Assembly (NCBI RefSeq): GCF_900176035.1
Contig: NZ_FWWT01000022.1
Span: 124,001-188,000, forward strand
Source of the DNA: Desulfonispora thiosulfatigenes DSM 11270
Lineage (GTDB): Bacteria; Bacillota; Peptococcia; Peptococcales; Desulfonisporaceae
DNA: 64,000 bases
Reading direction: 5' to 3'
The position numbers were made by a program, and so were the translations under genes. The notes under the pieces are model-generated. The model worked only from the letters and a program-made list of their open reading frames with translations, was not told where the DNA came from and ran no database searches. This document shows positions 1-9,212 of the stretch, one piece after another. Numbering within the stretch: the stretch's first letter is position 1; each line of letters begins with the position of its first letter.

Positions 1-101
1 TACCATTAATAGTTTTTACTTTAAATGAGCCAAGTAATATTAAAAAGGTAGTTTTAGGTGAAACCATCGGTACTTATGTGGGGAGGAAAAAAGATGATTA
101 A
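1..101 (+). CDS. pyrH: UMP kinase, C-terminal end (partial)
   Basis: Only the last 32 codons lie in the window, read in the frame that begins at base 3 and stops at TAA 99-101. The residues VFTLNEPSNIKKVVLGETIG resemble the end of bacterial UMP kinase, where a strand is followed by an R/K-VV-x-GE-x-IGT motif. UMP kinase phosphorylates UMP to UDP in pyrimidine synthesis. The frame overlaps the frr start by 8 bases, and pyrH-frr-uppS-cdsA-dxr is a common Firmicute order. Identity rests on this short tail plus the context. Confidence 0.72.
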   Translation, partial: PLIVFTLNEPSNIKKVVLGETIGTYVGRKKDD

Positions 102-651
102 TGAATTAATTAAAGATGCCGAGCAAAGAATGGTTAAAACTAATGATGTTTTAAAAAAGGATTATGCAAGTTTGCGTGCAGGTAGAGCTACTCCATCTCT
201 ATTAGATAATGTCCAAGTAGAGTATTATGGTTCTATGACTCCATTAAACCAAGTTGCAAATATCCAAACCCCAGAGGCGAGACTTTTAATTATCCAGCCT
301 TGGGATAAAACTATTATTGCTGATATTGAAAAAGCTATTATGAAGTCAGAATTAGGTCTAACTCCTAATAACGATGGTATTGTTATTAGACTACCTATTC
401 CTCAACTTACTCAGGAAAGAAGACTTGAAATAGTAAAACAAGTTAAGAAAAAGGCTGAAGAAGCTAAAGTTGGTATAAGAAATATTAGAAGAGATGTTAA
501 TGATCAAATTAAAGCTTTAGAAAAAGATAAAGAAGTATCTGAAGATGAAGCAAAAAAATCACAAGATAATGTTCAAAAAATTACAGATAAATTTATTAAA
601 GATATAGATGAAATAGCAAGTATTAAAGAAAAAGAAATAGTAGAATTATAA
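94..651 (+). CDS. frr: ribosome recycling factor
   Basis: Ribosome recycling factor splits post-termination ribosomes together with EF-G. I start it at ATG 94 rather than at an upstream in-frame ATG (58), because GGGAGG at 81-86 is well spaced for it and it gives 185 residues, the usual family length. Visible are the family motif SLRAGRATP near residue 27, the central domain II, and the long charged C-terminal helix rich in KKAEEAK-type sequence. It overlaps the pyrH stop, so the two are probably translationally coupled. Confidence 0.97.
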   Translation: MINELIKDAEQRMVKTNDVLKKDYASLRAGRATPSLLDNVQVEYYGSMTPLNQVANIQTPEARLLIIQPWDKTIIADIEKAIMKSELGLTPNNDGIVIRLPIPQLTQERRLEIVKQVKKKAEEAKVGIRNIRRDVNDQIKALEKDKEVSEDEAKKSQDNVQKITDKFIKDIDEIASIKEKEIVEL

Positions 652-654
652 AAT

Positions 655-831
655 ATGATTGAGACAGCTGTTTTAGCTTTAACATTTAAAGAAGCGCAGG
701 AAATAATTAATCATAATGGGTATAAAATAGGAAAAATATCTTATTTAAACGAACCTTCTGAAGTAATGAGAGTTATTAGAGTGAAAAAGGTAGATGCAAA
801 AATTCTGGATATCCTTATTGCATATCATTAA
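655..831 (+). CDS. small conserved-looking protein, unknown function (58 aa)
   Basis: An ATG three bases after the frr stop opens a 58-codon frame ending at TAA 829-831. It has little Shine-Dalgarno, so it may depend on coupling to frr. The protein has an alpha-beta look: an N-terminal helix (TFKEAQEIINHNGYKIGKI), then a basic strand with VMRVIRVKKVD. From memory, several Clostridia carry a similarly sized hypothetical protein between frr and uppS with an A-x-x-L...G...RVIR...D pattern; that link is inference. No function is assigned. A terminator follows. Confidence 0.55.
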   Translation: MIETAVLALTFKEAQEIINHNGYKIGKISYLNEPSEVMRVIRVKKVDAKILDILIAYH

Positions 832-851
832 ATGAGTAAAATTATGAACAT

Positions 852-881
852 AAACCCCCACTACACATTAGGGGGTTTTCT
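852..881 (+). terminator. intrinsic terminator or attenuator before uppS
   Basis: An 8-bp stem AAACCCCC (852-859) / GGGGGTTT (871-878) is followed by TTTTCTT. It lies only about 27 bases before the uppS start and I see no good promoter between them, so it may be a partial terminator that tunes the downstream genes. Confidence 0.7.
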
Positions 882-907
882 TACTACATGAAGGCATGGA
901 GGTAGTT

Positions 908-1660
908 ATGAGATTTTTTGGATTCGGTAGTGATACAAAAAAGGAACAAATATTGGAAAAGGAAATACCACAGCATATAGCTATTATTATGGATGGGAAT
1001 GGCAGATGGGCTAGAAATAAAGGATTACCGAGATCTGCAGGCCATAGAGCAGGAGTAGAGGCATTAAAAGGTATTGTGAGATTCTGTTTAGATATAAATG
1101 TTAAATATTTAACTGTATATGCTTTTTCGACAGAAAATTGGAAAAGACCACAAGACGAAATAAAAGCATTAATGAATTTAATTATTGAGTATATTAAAAA
1201 TGAAATCAAAACCTTGAAAAAAAATGGTGTTAAAATAAATCCCATAGGAGATATTAGTGGATTAGAGTCGAAAATTCAAGAAAGCATCCAATACGCATTT
1301 GATGAGACTAAAGAAAATGATAAGTTAATTCTAAATGTAGCATTAAATTACGGTGGTAGAGCAGAAATAACGAAAGTAATTAAAGAAATAGCGCTTGATG
1401 TTAAAAATGATGATTTATTAGTAAATGATATAGATGAAAAGTTAATAGAGCAATATTTATATACTAAAAATCAACCAGATCCTGACCTTATTATCAGACC
1501 TTCTGGTGAAATGAGAATAAGTAACTTTTTACTATGGCAATTAGCTTATTCTGAAATATGGGTTACAAATATTATGTGGCCTGATTTTAAACCTAAGGAT
1601 TTAACGCAGGCAATTAATGATTATCAAAATAGAACTAGACGATATGGAGCAGTAAAATAA
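908..1660 (+). CDS. uppS: undecaprenyl diphosphate synthase (cis-prenyltransferase)
   Basis: This cytosolic, membrane-associated enzyme extends farnesyl diphosphate with isopentenyl diphosphate to the C55 lipid carrier of cell-wall synthesis. The start is ATG 908, served by GGAGGT at 899-904; the upstream ATG 896 overlaps that site. It is 250 residues. Family motifs are present: IIMDGNGRWA with the catalytic Asp at about residue 29, AGHRAG, YAFSTENWKRP, and the C-terminal IRPSGE followed by SNFLLWQ and EIW. The Pro in IRPSGE replaces the commoner Thr, a mild variation. cdsA follows 18 bases later. Confidence 0.97.
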   Translation: MRFFGFGSDTKKEQILEKEIPQHIAIIMDGNGRWARNKGLPRSAGHRAGVEALKGIVRFCLDINVKYLTVYAFSTENWKRPQDEIKALMNLIIEYIKNEIKTLKKNGVKINPIGDISGLESKIQESIQYAFDETKENDKLILNVALNYGGRAEITKVIKEIALDVKNDDLLVNDIDEKLIEQYLYTKNQPDPDLIIRPSGEMRISNFLLWQLAYSEIWVTNIMWPDFKPKDLTQAINDYQNRTRRYGAVK

Positions 1661-1678
1661 AAAAGTGTGGTGTAAAAT

Positions 1679-2482
1679 TTGCTAATAAGAATAGGTAGCG
1701 CATTAATAGGTATTCCTGTTTTTATCATGTTTTTATATTTGGGTAATATTTATCTTGCAGGTTTCATTTTTGCTTTAATTATTTTAGGATCTTTTGAATT
1801 TAAACGTTTAATAGGGAATAGTTGTAATACTCTAGATATTTCGTCAGTACTTATAGGTGAGCTGATTTTTATACTTGGGATTTTATACAATTGGCAAAAT
1901 TGGTTATCCTTAGGTATAGGGGTAACCTTTTTAAGCAGCTTATTAATAATGCTTAAGAATTATCCTAAGGTTAAAATTAATGTTATTTCATTAAACTTGT
2001 TAAACTTATTATATGTTGGTTGGACTTTAGTACATATTTTACTGATAAGAAATTTACATCAAGGTTTTTTATTATTACTTCTATTATTTATAATAATCTG
2101 GGCTACAGACACCGGGGCTTATTTTACAGGTCGTTTTTTAGGCAAAAACAAGTTAGCTCCTCAAATAAGTCCTAAGAAAACTATTGAAGGCGCTATAGGT
2201 GGTTTAATTTCAAGTGTTATTTGTGCTATTATATTTGTGAGTTTTTATAAAATTATTCCGGTACCATTTGTTATTTTAATAGCAATAATTATCTCTACTA
2301 TGGGACAAATAGGAGACTTAATTGAAAGTTCCTTTAAACGGTTTGTAGGTATAAAGGACTCAGGAAACATAATACCGGGTCATGGTGGTATATTAGATAG
2401 ATTTGATAGTACTATTACTACTGCACCTATATTATATTATATATTAATATTACTACATAATTGGGGTGGGTATTTTGGATAA
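1679..2482 (+). CDS. cdsA: phosphatidate cytidylyltransferase
   Basis: CdsA makes CDP-diacylglycerol from CTP and phosphatidic acid, the precursor of membrane phospholipids. The start is TTG 1679 with a weak GTGTGGTG ribosome site. The 267-residue protein is a string of hydrophobic helices and ends with the family signature KDSGNIIPGHGGILDRFDS at about residues 226-244, preceded by SPKKTIEG. It sits between uppS and dxr as in many Firmicutes, and its last bases overlap the next gene. Confidence 0.95.
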   Translation: MLIRIGSALIGIPVFIMFLYLGNIYLAGFIFALIILGSFEFKRLIGNSCNTLDISSVLIGELIFILGILYNWQNWLSLGIGVTFLSSLLIMLKNYPKVKINVISLNLLNLLYVGWTLVHILLIRNLHQGFLLLLLLFIIIWATDTGAYFTGRFLGKNKLAPQISPKKTIEGAIGGLISSVICAIIFVSFYKIIPVPFVILIAIIISTMGQIGDLIESSFKRFVGIKDSGNIIPGHGGILDRFDSTITTAPILYYILILLHNWGGYFG

Positions 2483-3575
2483 TGACATTACAAGATATCT
2501 AAAGATACTCTTGCCAATTACAATTGGTGTCATTGGACTATTAGGATTTTACTTAATTATTTATTATATATTTCCAGTAGCTGTTGATATTGTTTATGTA
2601 ATTTTGGGAGCTCTAAGCCCTTTTATTTTGGCTGTTATTTTAGCTATATTAGTCGATCCTATTGTGAAGTTTTTTGTGCTTAAAATTAAATTGCCTAGAA
2701 GTTTGTCAGTGATTATATCATTAATGCTGATCTTTGGAATAATAATATTGTTATTAATCATGCTTTCATCACATTTAATAATTGAATTGAAAGAGTTATC
2801 TGATGTACTATCCAATTTAAGTAATGATTTCATGAATTTAGGATGGAAAATTGTTCAAGATGTAAGAGCTTTTATATCCAATAATCCCTTACCTGTTGAT
2901 GTCAGAAAGGCAATTGAAGAAAATATTTCTGGGATTATTGAATCTGTAAAGAGCTTTTTAGGGGCAAGCTCTGAATGGTTGATTAGTTTTTTAGCTAAAT
3001 TACCGATAATTATTACTATTGCACTAGTTTCATTTGTAGCAACTTATTTTATTAGTAAGGATAAAGATAATATATATAATTTTTTTATCAAAATGATACC
3101 CATAGAATGGATTAAACCTTTAAATAAAATTATAGGAACAATGACTTCAGCTTTATTTGGTTTTCTACGTGCACAGGCCATTTTAATTTCGGTTACTACT
3201 ATTTTGACAATAATAGGATTATCCATTCTAGGTTTAGATTATTCATTTAGTGTGGGAGTGCTTACAGGTATTTTTGATTTAATTCCAATTTTAGGACCAG
3301 GAGCTATTTTTATACCGTGGGCGATTTGGAATCTTATCGTAGGTAAGACTAAATTTGCGATAGCATTAATAATTTTGTATGCCATCATAGTTATCATAAG
3401 GCAAATGATTGAACCTAAAGTTTTATCTCATAGTATAGGATTACACCCTCTTGCTACTTTAATGGCAATTTTTATTGGTTTAAGACTATTAGGGGTAATC
3501 GGCCTCTTTGTTGGACCTATTATCTTACTATTAATAAAGACATTTATAGAGATTAATCAAAAAGGAGAAATATAA
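2475..3575 (+). CDS. AI-2E-family permease, YtvI-like sporulation membrane protein
   Basis: A 366-residue polytopic membrane protein of the AI-2E/UPF0118 superfamily. It has two N-terminal membrane helices, a soluble central stretch (about residues 95-165), and a C-terminal helix block including ILGPGAIFIPWAIW and a GLHPLATLMAIFIGLRLLG segment typical of the family. Length and architecture fit YtvI, annotated as a sporulation integral membrane protein in Firmicutes; transport substrate unknown. I prefer TTG 2475, placed 4 bases after GGGGTGGG, over GTG 2466, which has no ribosome site. It overlaps cdsA by 8 bases. Confidence 0.8.
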   Translation: MDNDITRYLKILLPITIGVIGLLGFYLIIYYIFPVAVDIVYVILGALSPFILAVILAILVDPIVKFFVLKIKLPRSLSVIISLMLIFGIIILLLIMLSSHLIIELKELSDVLSNLSNDFMNLGWKIVQDVRAFISNNPLPVDVRKAIEENISGIIESVKSFLGASSEWLISFLAKLPIIITIALVSFVATYFISKDKDNIYNFFIKMIPIEWIKPLNKIIGTMTSALFGFLRAQAILISVTTILTIIGLSILGLDYSFSVGVLTGIFDLIPILGPGAIFIPWAIWNLIVGKTKFAIALIILYAIIVIIRQMIEPKVLSHSIGLHPLATLMAIFIGLRLLGVIGLFVGPIILLLIKTFIEINQKGEI

Positions 3576-4730
3576 GTGGTTAAAAATATTGCTTTATTAG
3601 GGAGTACTGGTTCTATTGGAGTTCAAACTTTAGAAGTAATAGATGAACATAAAGATGACTTTATAGTTAAAATTATTTCAGGTCATAAAAATGTGCAAAG
3701 ACTATTAGAACAAGCCCTTAAATATAAGCCGGAATACGTAATAGTAACGCATGAAAAAAGTTATGAAATCTTAAAAAAAGAATTATCTACCTTTCCTATA
3801 AAGGTTATATTAGGAGAAAAGGAAATCGCAAAAGTTTATCAAGAAGTTAATTTAGATTTAGTAATAGGAGCAATTTCTGGTGCAGCAGGAATTCCTTCAG
3901 TGTTGGCTGCACTTGAACTAGGTATAGATGTTGCGTTAGCTAATAAAGAAACAATTGTCGTAGCTGGAAATATTGTTAAAAGGATACAAAAGAAAACCGG
4001 AGCTAAAATTATCCCTGTTGATAGTGAACATTCTGCTATTTTTCAATGTTTGACAGGGCATGAGAAGGCTGTTAGTGGCTTATTAATTACTGCTTCTGGA
4101 GGTCCATTTAGGAATTTATCTCCAGATGAATTACATAAAGTAACTCCAGAAATGGCTTTAAATCATCCTACGTGGAGTATGGGAAACAAGATAACCATTG
4201 ATTCTGCTACTTTAATGAATAAAGGATTAGAAATAATTGAAGCGCATTTTTTATTTAATGTAGCATATGAAAATATTAATGCTATAATTCACCCACAAAG
4301 CATAGTTCATTCTATGGTTCTATATGGTGATGGATCGGTATTGGCTCATTTGGGTCTACCAGATATGAGGGTTCCTATTCAATATGCGTTAACCTATCCA
4401 GAACGTAAGAATAATTCTTTTCCAAAATTAGATTTATTAAAGATAAAAGAATTAGAATTTCTAAAACCAGATACAGAAAAATTTCCTTGTTTAAATTTAG
4501 CATATAGAGCAGGTAAAATAGGCTATACTATGCCTGCAGTGTTAAATGCAGCAAATGAAATAGCCGTAGAATTATTTATGCAAAAAGATATTGGATTTAT
4601 GGATATTCCAAAGTTGGTAGAAGAAGTAATGCAAAAACATGAAATAGTCAAAGAATTTGATTTTAAAGATTTATTAGAAGTTGATAAATGGGCTAGAATA
4701 GAATGCAAAAAAATTAAAGATAGGATGTGA
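3576..4730 (+). CDS. dxr: 1-deoxy-D-xylulose 5-phosphate reductoisomerase
   Basis: Dxr converts DXP to 2-C-methyl-erythritol 4-phosphate with NADPH, the first committed step of the MEP isoprenoid pathway. The start is GTG 3576 after AAAGGAGAA. The 384-residue protein shows the N-terminal nucleotide-binding loop GSTGSIG, the NKET segment, the metal/substrate region PVDSEHSAIFQ, SGGPFR, the HPTW-SMG-KIT-DSATLMNKGLE block and HPQSIVHS. It is followed five bases later by rseP. ispG, another MEP gene, lies two genes downstream. Confidence 0.98.
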   Translation: MVKNIALLGSTGSIGVQTLEVIDEHKDDFIVKIISGHKNVQRLLEQALKYKPEYVIVTHEKSYEILKKELSTFPIKVILGEKEIAKVYQEVNLDLVIGAISGAAGIPSVLAALELGIDVALANKETIVVAGNIVKRIQKKTGAKIIPVDSEHSAIFQCLTGHEKAVSGLLITASGGPFRNLSPDELHKVTPEMALNHPTWSMGNKITIDSATLMNKGLEIIEAHFLFNVAYENINAIIHPQSIVHSMVLYGDGSVLAHLGLPDMRVPIQYALTYPERKNNSFPKLDLLKIKELEFLKPDTEKFPCLNLAYRAGKIGYTMPAVLNAANEIAVELFMQKDIGFMDIPKLVEEVMQKHEIVKEFDFKDLLEVDKWARIECKKIKDRM

Positions 4731-4734
4731 TATT

Positions 4735-5784
4735 TTGCAAACAGCGATTTATGCTATTTTGATTTTTAGTTTACTTATCTTTATTCATGAGTTTGGTCAT
4801 TTCTTTGTAGCTAAACTTGTTGGAGTAAGGGTAGAAGAATTTAGTATAGGAATGGGACCTAAAGCTCTTGCTTTTAAAAAAGGTGATACACAGTATTCTG
4901 TACGTCTACTTCCAATAGGTGGATATGTGAAAATGACTGGTGAAACAGGTGAAGATGAGGAGAGCGATTTAAGTCCTGAAGATCCCAGAAGATTTAATAA
5001 TAAAACTGTATTACAAAGAGCAGCGGTAATTATTGCTGGGCCACTAATGAATTTCTTGTTGGCTATTTTGATATTTACATTTATTTTTAGCTCGATAGGG
5101 ATGCCTTTTTATAGTTCACAAGTAGATGATGTTGTAGCAAATAGTCCAGCAGCAAAAGCAGGATTATTAAAAGGTGATAAAATTATTTCTGTTGATGGAA
5201 AAGAAGTAAATGAATTAAATGAAGTTATTCAATTAATTCATGGAAGATCAGGAGAAAATATTAACTTTAAAATTGAGAGAGATGGTAAGCAACATAATAT
5301 TGTCATAGCACCACAGTATGATCCTGAACAAAAAGCAGATTTGATTGGAATTATGGCTACAGACCCTGAGTGGAAAACTTATAGCTTTTCACAAAGTATA
5401 GGTAAAAGTGCTGAACAAACATATCAAGTAATTAGCTTAACTCTTTCCGAAATTTCTAAAATGATCACTGGTAAAGTAGGAACTGAAGGGGTAACAGGTC
5501 CAGTTGGAATTGTAAAAATCATTGGTGATTCTGCAAAAGTAGGAATACTTCCGATATTAAACCTAACTGCTTTAATATCTATTAGTTTAGGCCTTATGAA
5601 TTTATTACCAATTCCTGCTTTAGATGGTAGTAGATTAATATTCTTACTTATCGAAGGTTTACGAGGTAAGCCAATTGACGCAAAAAAAGAAAATTTAGTT
5701 CATTTTGTGGGCTTTGCATTATTAATGATGCTTATGATTTTTATTACTTATAAAGATATTATGGGATTAGGCAATATAGGATAA
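4735..5784 (+). CDS. rseP: site-2 intramembrane zinc metalloprotease RseP (M50)
   Basis: A membrane protease that cleaves substrates within the bilayer, for example anti-sigma factors and signal-peptide remnants. The start is TTG 4735. Within 349 residues there is HEFGH at residues 18-22 in the first membrane helix, the family motif FSIGMGP, a central PDZ domain (about residues 115-205, ending in KGDKIISVDGKEV and the following strand), and the second catalytic motif NLLPIPALDGSR near residue 295. Its place between dxr and ispG/proS is conserved in bacteria. Confidence 0.96.
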   Translation: MQTAIYAILIFSLLIFIHEFGHFFVAKLVGVRVEEFSIGMGPKALAFKKGDTQYSVRLLPIGGYVKMTGETGEDEESDLSPEDPRRFNNKTVLQRAAVIIAGPLMNFLLAILIFTFIFSSIGMPFYSSQVDDVVANSPAAKAGLLKGDKIISVDGKEVNELNEVIQLIHGRSGENINFKIERDGKQHNIVIAPQYDPEQKADLIGIMATDPEWKTYSFSQSIGKSAEQTYQVISLTLSEISKMITGKVGTEGVTGPVGIVKIIGDSAKVGILPILNLTALISISLGLMNLLPIPALDGSRLIFLLIEGLRGKPIDAKKENLVHFVGFALLMMLMIFITYKDIMGLGNIG

Positions 5785-5794
5785 GGTGATTAAT

Positions 5795-6871
5795 ATGATT
5801 AAAAGAAGAGACACATTAAATTTTAAAATAGGTTCAGTTGGTATAGGATCAAAGTATCCTATATCAATTCAATCTATGACTAATACGGATACAAGAAATG
5901 CTGAAAAAACACTAGCACAAATAAAAGAACTTTCATCTAATGGGTGCGAAATCATAAGAGTAGCTGTTCCAGATGATATAGCAGCCACTAGTCTTAAAAA
6001 AATATGCATGGAAAGCCCAATACCTGTAATAGCTGATATTCATTTTGATTATAAATTAGCGCTAAAAGCTATGGAAAATGGTGTTCACGCTCTTAGAATA
6101 AATCCAGGAAATATTGGTAGTGAGCTAAAGGTAAAAGAAGTAGTAGAGTCTGCCAAGTATTATGATATACCTATTAGAATTGGTGTAAACGCTGGGTCTT
6201 TAGAAAAAGGTTTATTAGAAAAGTATGGAGTTACGCCTGAAGCTATGATTGAAAGTGCGTTATATCATATAAATTTATTAGAAAGACAAAACTTTAATAA
6301 GATAAAAATTTCATTGAAGTCTTCTAATGTTCCTTTAATGATAGATACTTATAAAAAAATAGCAAATCAAATACCTTATCCTTTACATATTGGAGTAACA
6401 GAGGCAGGAACTATGAAAGGTGGCACAATAAAGTCTTCTATCGGAATTGGAGCTTTATTATCAGATGGTATAGGAGATACTATAAGAGTATCATTAACTG
6501 GAAACCCTCTTTTAGAGTTACCTGTAGCAAAACAAATACTAGTTTCATTAGGTCTTAAAAAACAAGGTGTAGAAATTATATCCTGTCCTACTTGTGGGCG
6601 AACTGAAATAGATCTTGAGTATTTAGCAAATGAAGTAGAAAAATACACTGCTAATATGAAGGAAAACCTAAAGATTGCTGTCATGGGCTGTGTCGTGAAT
6701 GGACCTGGAGAAGCTAAAGAAGCTGATTTAGGAATAGCAGGGGGAAAAGGACAAGGTTTAATTTTTAAAAAAGGCGAAATAATTGCTAAAGTAAAAGAAG
6801 ATGAACTTTTAAGTACATTATATAAAGAGATTGAAGATATGAGGAGATGTTTTAAAAATGAGAATGAGTAA
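5795..6871 (+). CDS. ispG: 4-hydroxy-3-methylbut-2-enyl diphosphate synthase (flavodoxin type)
   Basis: IspG reduces MEcPP to HMBPP in the MEP pathway using a [4Fe-4S] cluster. I take ATG 5795, with AAGGTGAT upstream, instead of in-frame GTG 5786. The 358 residues comprise a TIM barrel ([16 protein letters not shown]) and a C-terminal cluster domain with [12 protein letters not shown] and [10 protein letters not shown], which supply the three cluster Cys and a Glu ligand. It overlaps proS by 14 bases. The cluster enzyme fits an anaerobe. Confidence 0.97.
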   Translation: MIKRRDTLNFKIGSVGIGSKYPISIQSMTNTDTRNAEKTLAQIKELSSNGCEIIRVAVPDDIAATSLKKICMESPIPVIADIHFDYKLALKAMENGVHALRINPGNIGSELKVKEVVESAKYYDIPIRIGVNAGSLEKGLLEKYGVTPEAMIESALYHINLLERQNFNKIKISLKSSNVPLMIDTYKKIANQIPYPLHIGVTEAGTMKGGTIKSSIGIGALLSDGIGDTIRVSLTGNPLLELPVAKQILVSLGLKKQGVEIISCPTCGRTEIDLEYLANEVEKYTANMKENLKIAVMGCVVNGPGEAKEADLGIAGGKGQGLIFKKGEIIAKVKEDELLSTLYKEIEDMRRCFKNENE

Positions 6872-8561
6872 TGCTTTAATACCAACTCTAAGATCAACAC
6901 CAGCTGAAGCTGAAATAATTAGTCATCAATTACTTTTAAAAGCTGGTTTTATAAGAAGAGGAGCAGCAGGTATTTATACATATATGCCTTTAGCATATCG
7001 AGTGCTTAAAAAGATAGAAGGTATAATTAGGGGGGAAATGGATAATGCAGGAGGTCAAGAAGTTTTACTACCAATTATTCAGCCTGCAGAGCTTTGGATA
7101 GAATCAGGAAGATGGCAAGTATATGGAGACGAAATGTTTAGGGTAAAGGATAGACACAATCGCGACTTTTGTCTGGGACCTACGCATGAAGAGATAATTA
7201 CAGACTTAGTGCGTGGAGAAGTTAGTTCTTATCGTCAATTACCACTATATTTATATCAAATCCAAAATAAATATAGAGATGAAAGAAGACCTCGTTTTGG
7301 CTTAATGCGTGGAAGAGAATTTATCATGAAAGACTTATATTCTTTTGATCTTAATGATGAAAATTTAGATAAAAGTTATAAAATAATGTATAAAGCCTAT
7401 GAAAATATATTTACAAAATGTGGTTTAAATTTTAGACCAGTTGAAGCTGATTCAGGTGCTATTGGTGGAAGTACAACGCATGAATTTATGGTTTTAGCTG
7501 ATAGTGGTGAAGCAGAGATAGTTTATTGTAGTAGCTGTGATTATGCTGCTAATACAGAAATCGCAGCTTGTACCCCTGAAAAACCTAAAGATAGTGAAGA
7601 ATTAAAAGAAATTCAAAAAGTAGAAACTCCAGATCAAAAAACAATTAATGAAATTTCTGATTTTCTTCAAATATCGCCTTCAAAATGTATTAAAACATTA
7701 TTCTTTACAGCTGATGAAGAAGTAATTGCAATTTTAATACGTGGAGATCGTACTATTAACGAAATCAAGGTGCAAAAGATTCATCCATGCAATAACTTAG
7801 GACTAGCCTCTGAGGAAGAAGTACAATCTATTACTAACAGTTCACCTGGATTTGTGGGTCCAGTGGGGCTAAAAAATGTAAAAATATATGCTGACTTAGA
7901 AGTAGAGCATATTATAAATGGCGTATGTGGTGCAAATGAAGACGGCTATCATTTAATCAATGTAAACTTAAATAAAGATTATAAAGTTGAATGCTTTGCT
8001 GACCTACGCTTAATAGAAGAGGGAGAATTATGCCCAAAATGTCAGGAAAGTTTAAACTTCGCTCGTGGTATTGAAGTTGGACAAGTATTTAAACTTGGAA
8101 CTAGATACAGTGAAGCTTTAAATGCTACGTATTTAGACTCAAACGGAAAAAAACAAATAATTCATATGGGTTGTTACGGAATTGGGGTTTCTAGAACTTT
8201 AGCAGCTACTGTAGAACAAAATAATGATGAAAATGGAATCATTTGGCCGAAAACAATTGCACCTTACCAAGTAATTATAATACCTGTTTCAGTAAAGGAC
8301 GAGGAACAAGTAAGATTAGCTGAAGAGTTATATAAACAGTTACAAGAAAAAGGTGTGGAAGTTATTTTAGATGATCGTAATGAAAGAGCAGGAGTTAAAT
8401 TTAAAGATGCAGATTTAATAGGAATTCCTGTAAAAATAACTATTGGTAAAAAAACTGCAGAAAATAATATGATAGAATATAAATTACGAACTGAACCAGA
8501 ATTTATAGAAGTGAATTATGAAGAAGTGGTACAAAAAACCTTAGCATATCTAAACGATTGA
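6858..8561 (+). CDS. proS: prolyl-tRNA synthetase, bacterial type with editing domain
   Basis: A class II aminoacyl-tRNA synthetase charging tRNA-Pro. The start is ATG 6858, inside the end of ispG, after GAGGAGATG; ATG 6864 is an alternative. The 567-residue length and the long insert between motifs 2 and 3 (about residues 225-400) indicate the bacterial form with the INS domain that hydrolyses Ala-tRNA-Pro. Visible are [19 protein letters not shown], motif 2 around [16 protein letters not shown], motif 3 around [10 protein letters not shown], and the C-terminal anticodon-binding domain. Confidence 0.97.
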   Translation: MRMSNALIPTLRSTPAEAEIISHQLLLKAGFIRRGAAGIYTYMPLAYRVLKKIEGIIRGEMDNAGGQEVLLPIIQPAELWIESGRWQVYGDEMFRVKDRHNRDFCLGPTHEEIITDLVRGEVSSYRQLPLYLYQIQNKYRDERRPRFGLMRGREFIMKDLYSFDLNDENLDKSYKIMYKAYENIFTKCGLNFRPVEADSGAIGGSTTHEFMVLADSGEAEIVYCSSCDYAANTEIAACTPEKPKDSEELKEIQKVETPDQKTINEISDFLQISPSKCIKTLFFTADEEVIAILIRGDRTINEIKVQKIHPCNNLGLASEEEVQSITNSSPGFVGPVGLKNVKIYADLEVEHIINGVCGANEDGYHLINVNLNKDYKVECFADLRLIEEGELCPKCQESLNFARGIEVGQVFKLGTRYSEALNATYLDSNGKKQIIHMGCYGIGVSRTLAATVEQNNDENGIIWPKTIAPYQVIIIPVSVKDEEQVRLAEELYKQLQEKGVEVILDDRNERAGVKFKDADLIGIPVKITIGKKTAENNMIEYKLRTEPEFIEVNYEEVVQKTLAYLND

Positions 8562-8575
8562 TTTGGAGGCCTATT

Positions 8576-9202
8576 ATGAAAGTTAGTATAATAATTCCTG
8601 CTTATAATGAAGAAAAAAATATAGACAAGGTTTTAAGCGTAGTGACAAAGGTTGTTGAACCACAAAAGATAATTGTAGTTAATGATGGGTCAACAGATAA
8701 TACGCTAAAAGTTGCTCAGTCTTACCCGGTGAAAGTTATTAATTTAACAAATAACCAAGGTAAAGGCGGAGCAATGATGGCCGGAGTTAATTATACTAAT
8801 GATGATTATGTGCTTTTTTTAGATGCGGACTTAATAGGTTTAACTAATGAACATATAGAATTATTAATAAAAACAGTACAAGATGAATATATTGATATGG
8901 TAGTAGGTATATTTGAAAGCGGAAGAAAAAGCACTGATTTAGCACAAGTAGTAGCACCTTTTTTATCAGGGCAAAGGTTAATTAAAAAAGAACATCTATA
9001 TAATATAGAAAACTTAAATACAGCAAGGTTTGGCGTAGAAGTTGCTTTAACTAAATATGCCCATAAAAATAATTTAAAAGTTAAGGAAATTGTGTTAAAA
9101 AATTTAACACATGTCATGAAAGAAGAAAAATTAGGATTTACACGAGGATTTGCATATCGACTAAAAATGTATTGGGAAATAGCTAAAAAGGTAACTCACT
9201 AG
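8576..9202 (+). CDS. family 2 glycosyltransferase
   Basis: A 208-residue soluble GT-A glycosyltransferase. It opens with VSIIIPAYNEEKNIDKVL, then the nucleotide-binding VNDGSTDNT and the metal-binding FLDADLIGL. The C-terminus has no membrane helices, unlike DPM1-type enzymes with membrane anchors. The ATG at 8576 is preceded by GGAGG. Donor and acceptor cannot be told from sequence. It sits 14 bases after proS and 10 bases before the MgtC-like gene. Confidence 0.85.
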   Translation: MKVSIIIPAYNEEKNIDKVLSVVTKVVEPQKIIVVNDGSTDNTLKVAQSYPVKVINLTNNQGKGGAMMAGVNYTNDDYVLFLDADLIGLTNEHIELLIKTVQDEYIDMVVGIFESGRKSTDLAQVVAPFLSGQRLIKKEHLYNIENLNTARFGVEVALTKYAHKNNLKVKEIVLKNLTHVMKEEKLGFTRGFAYRLKMYWEIAKKVTH

Positions 9203-9212
9203 GAGTGATTTA

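Noticed and set aside
868-1245. 125-codon frame on the minus strand
   Set aside because: Antisense to uppS and its terminator; no family resemblance.
6376-6900. 174-codon frame on the minus strand
   Set aside because: Antisense to ispG, whose own frame is fully conserved; Ser/Phe-rich shadow composition.
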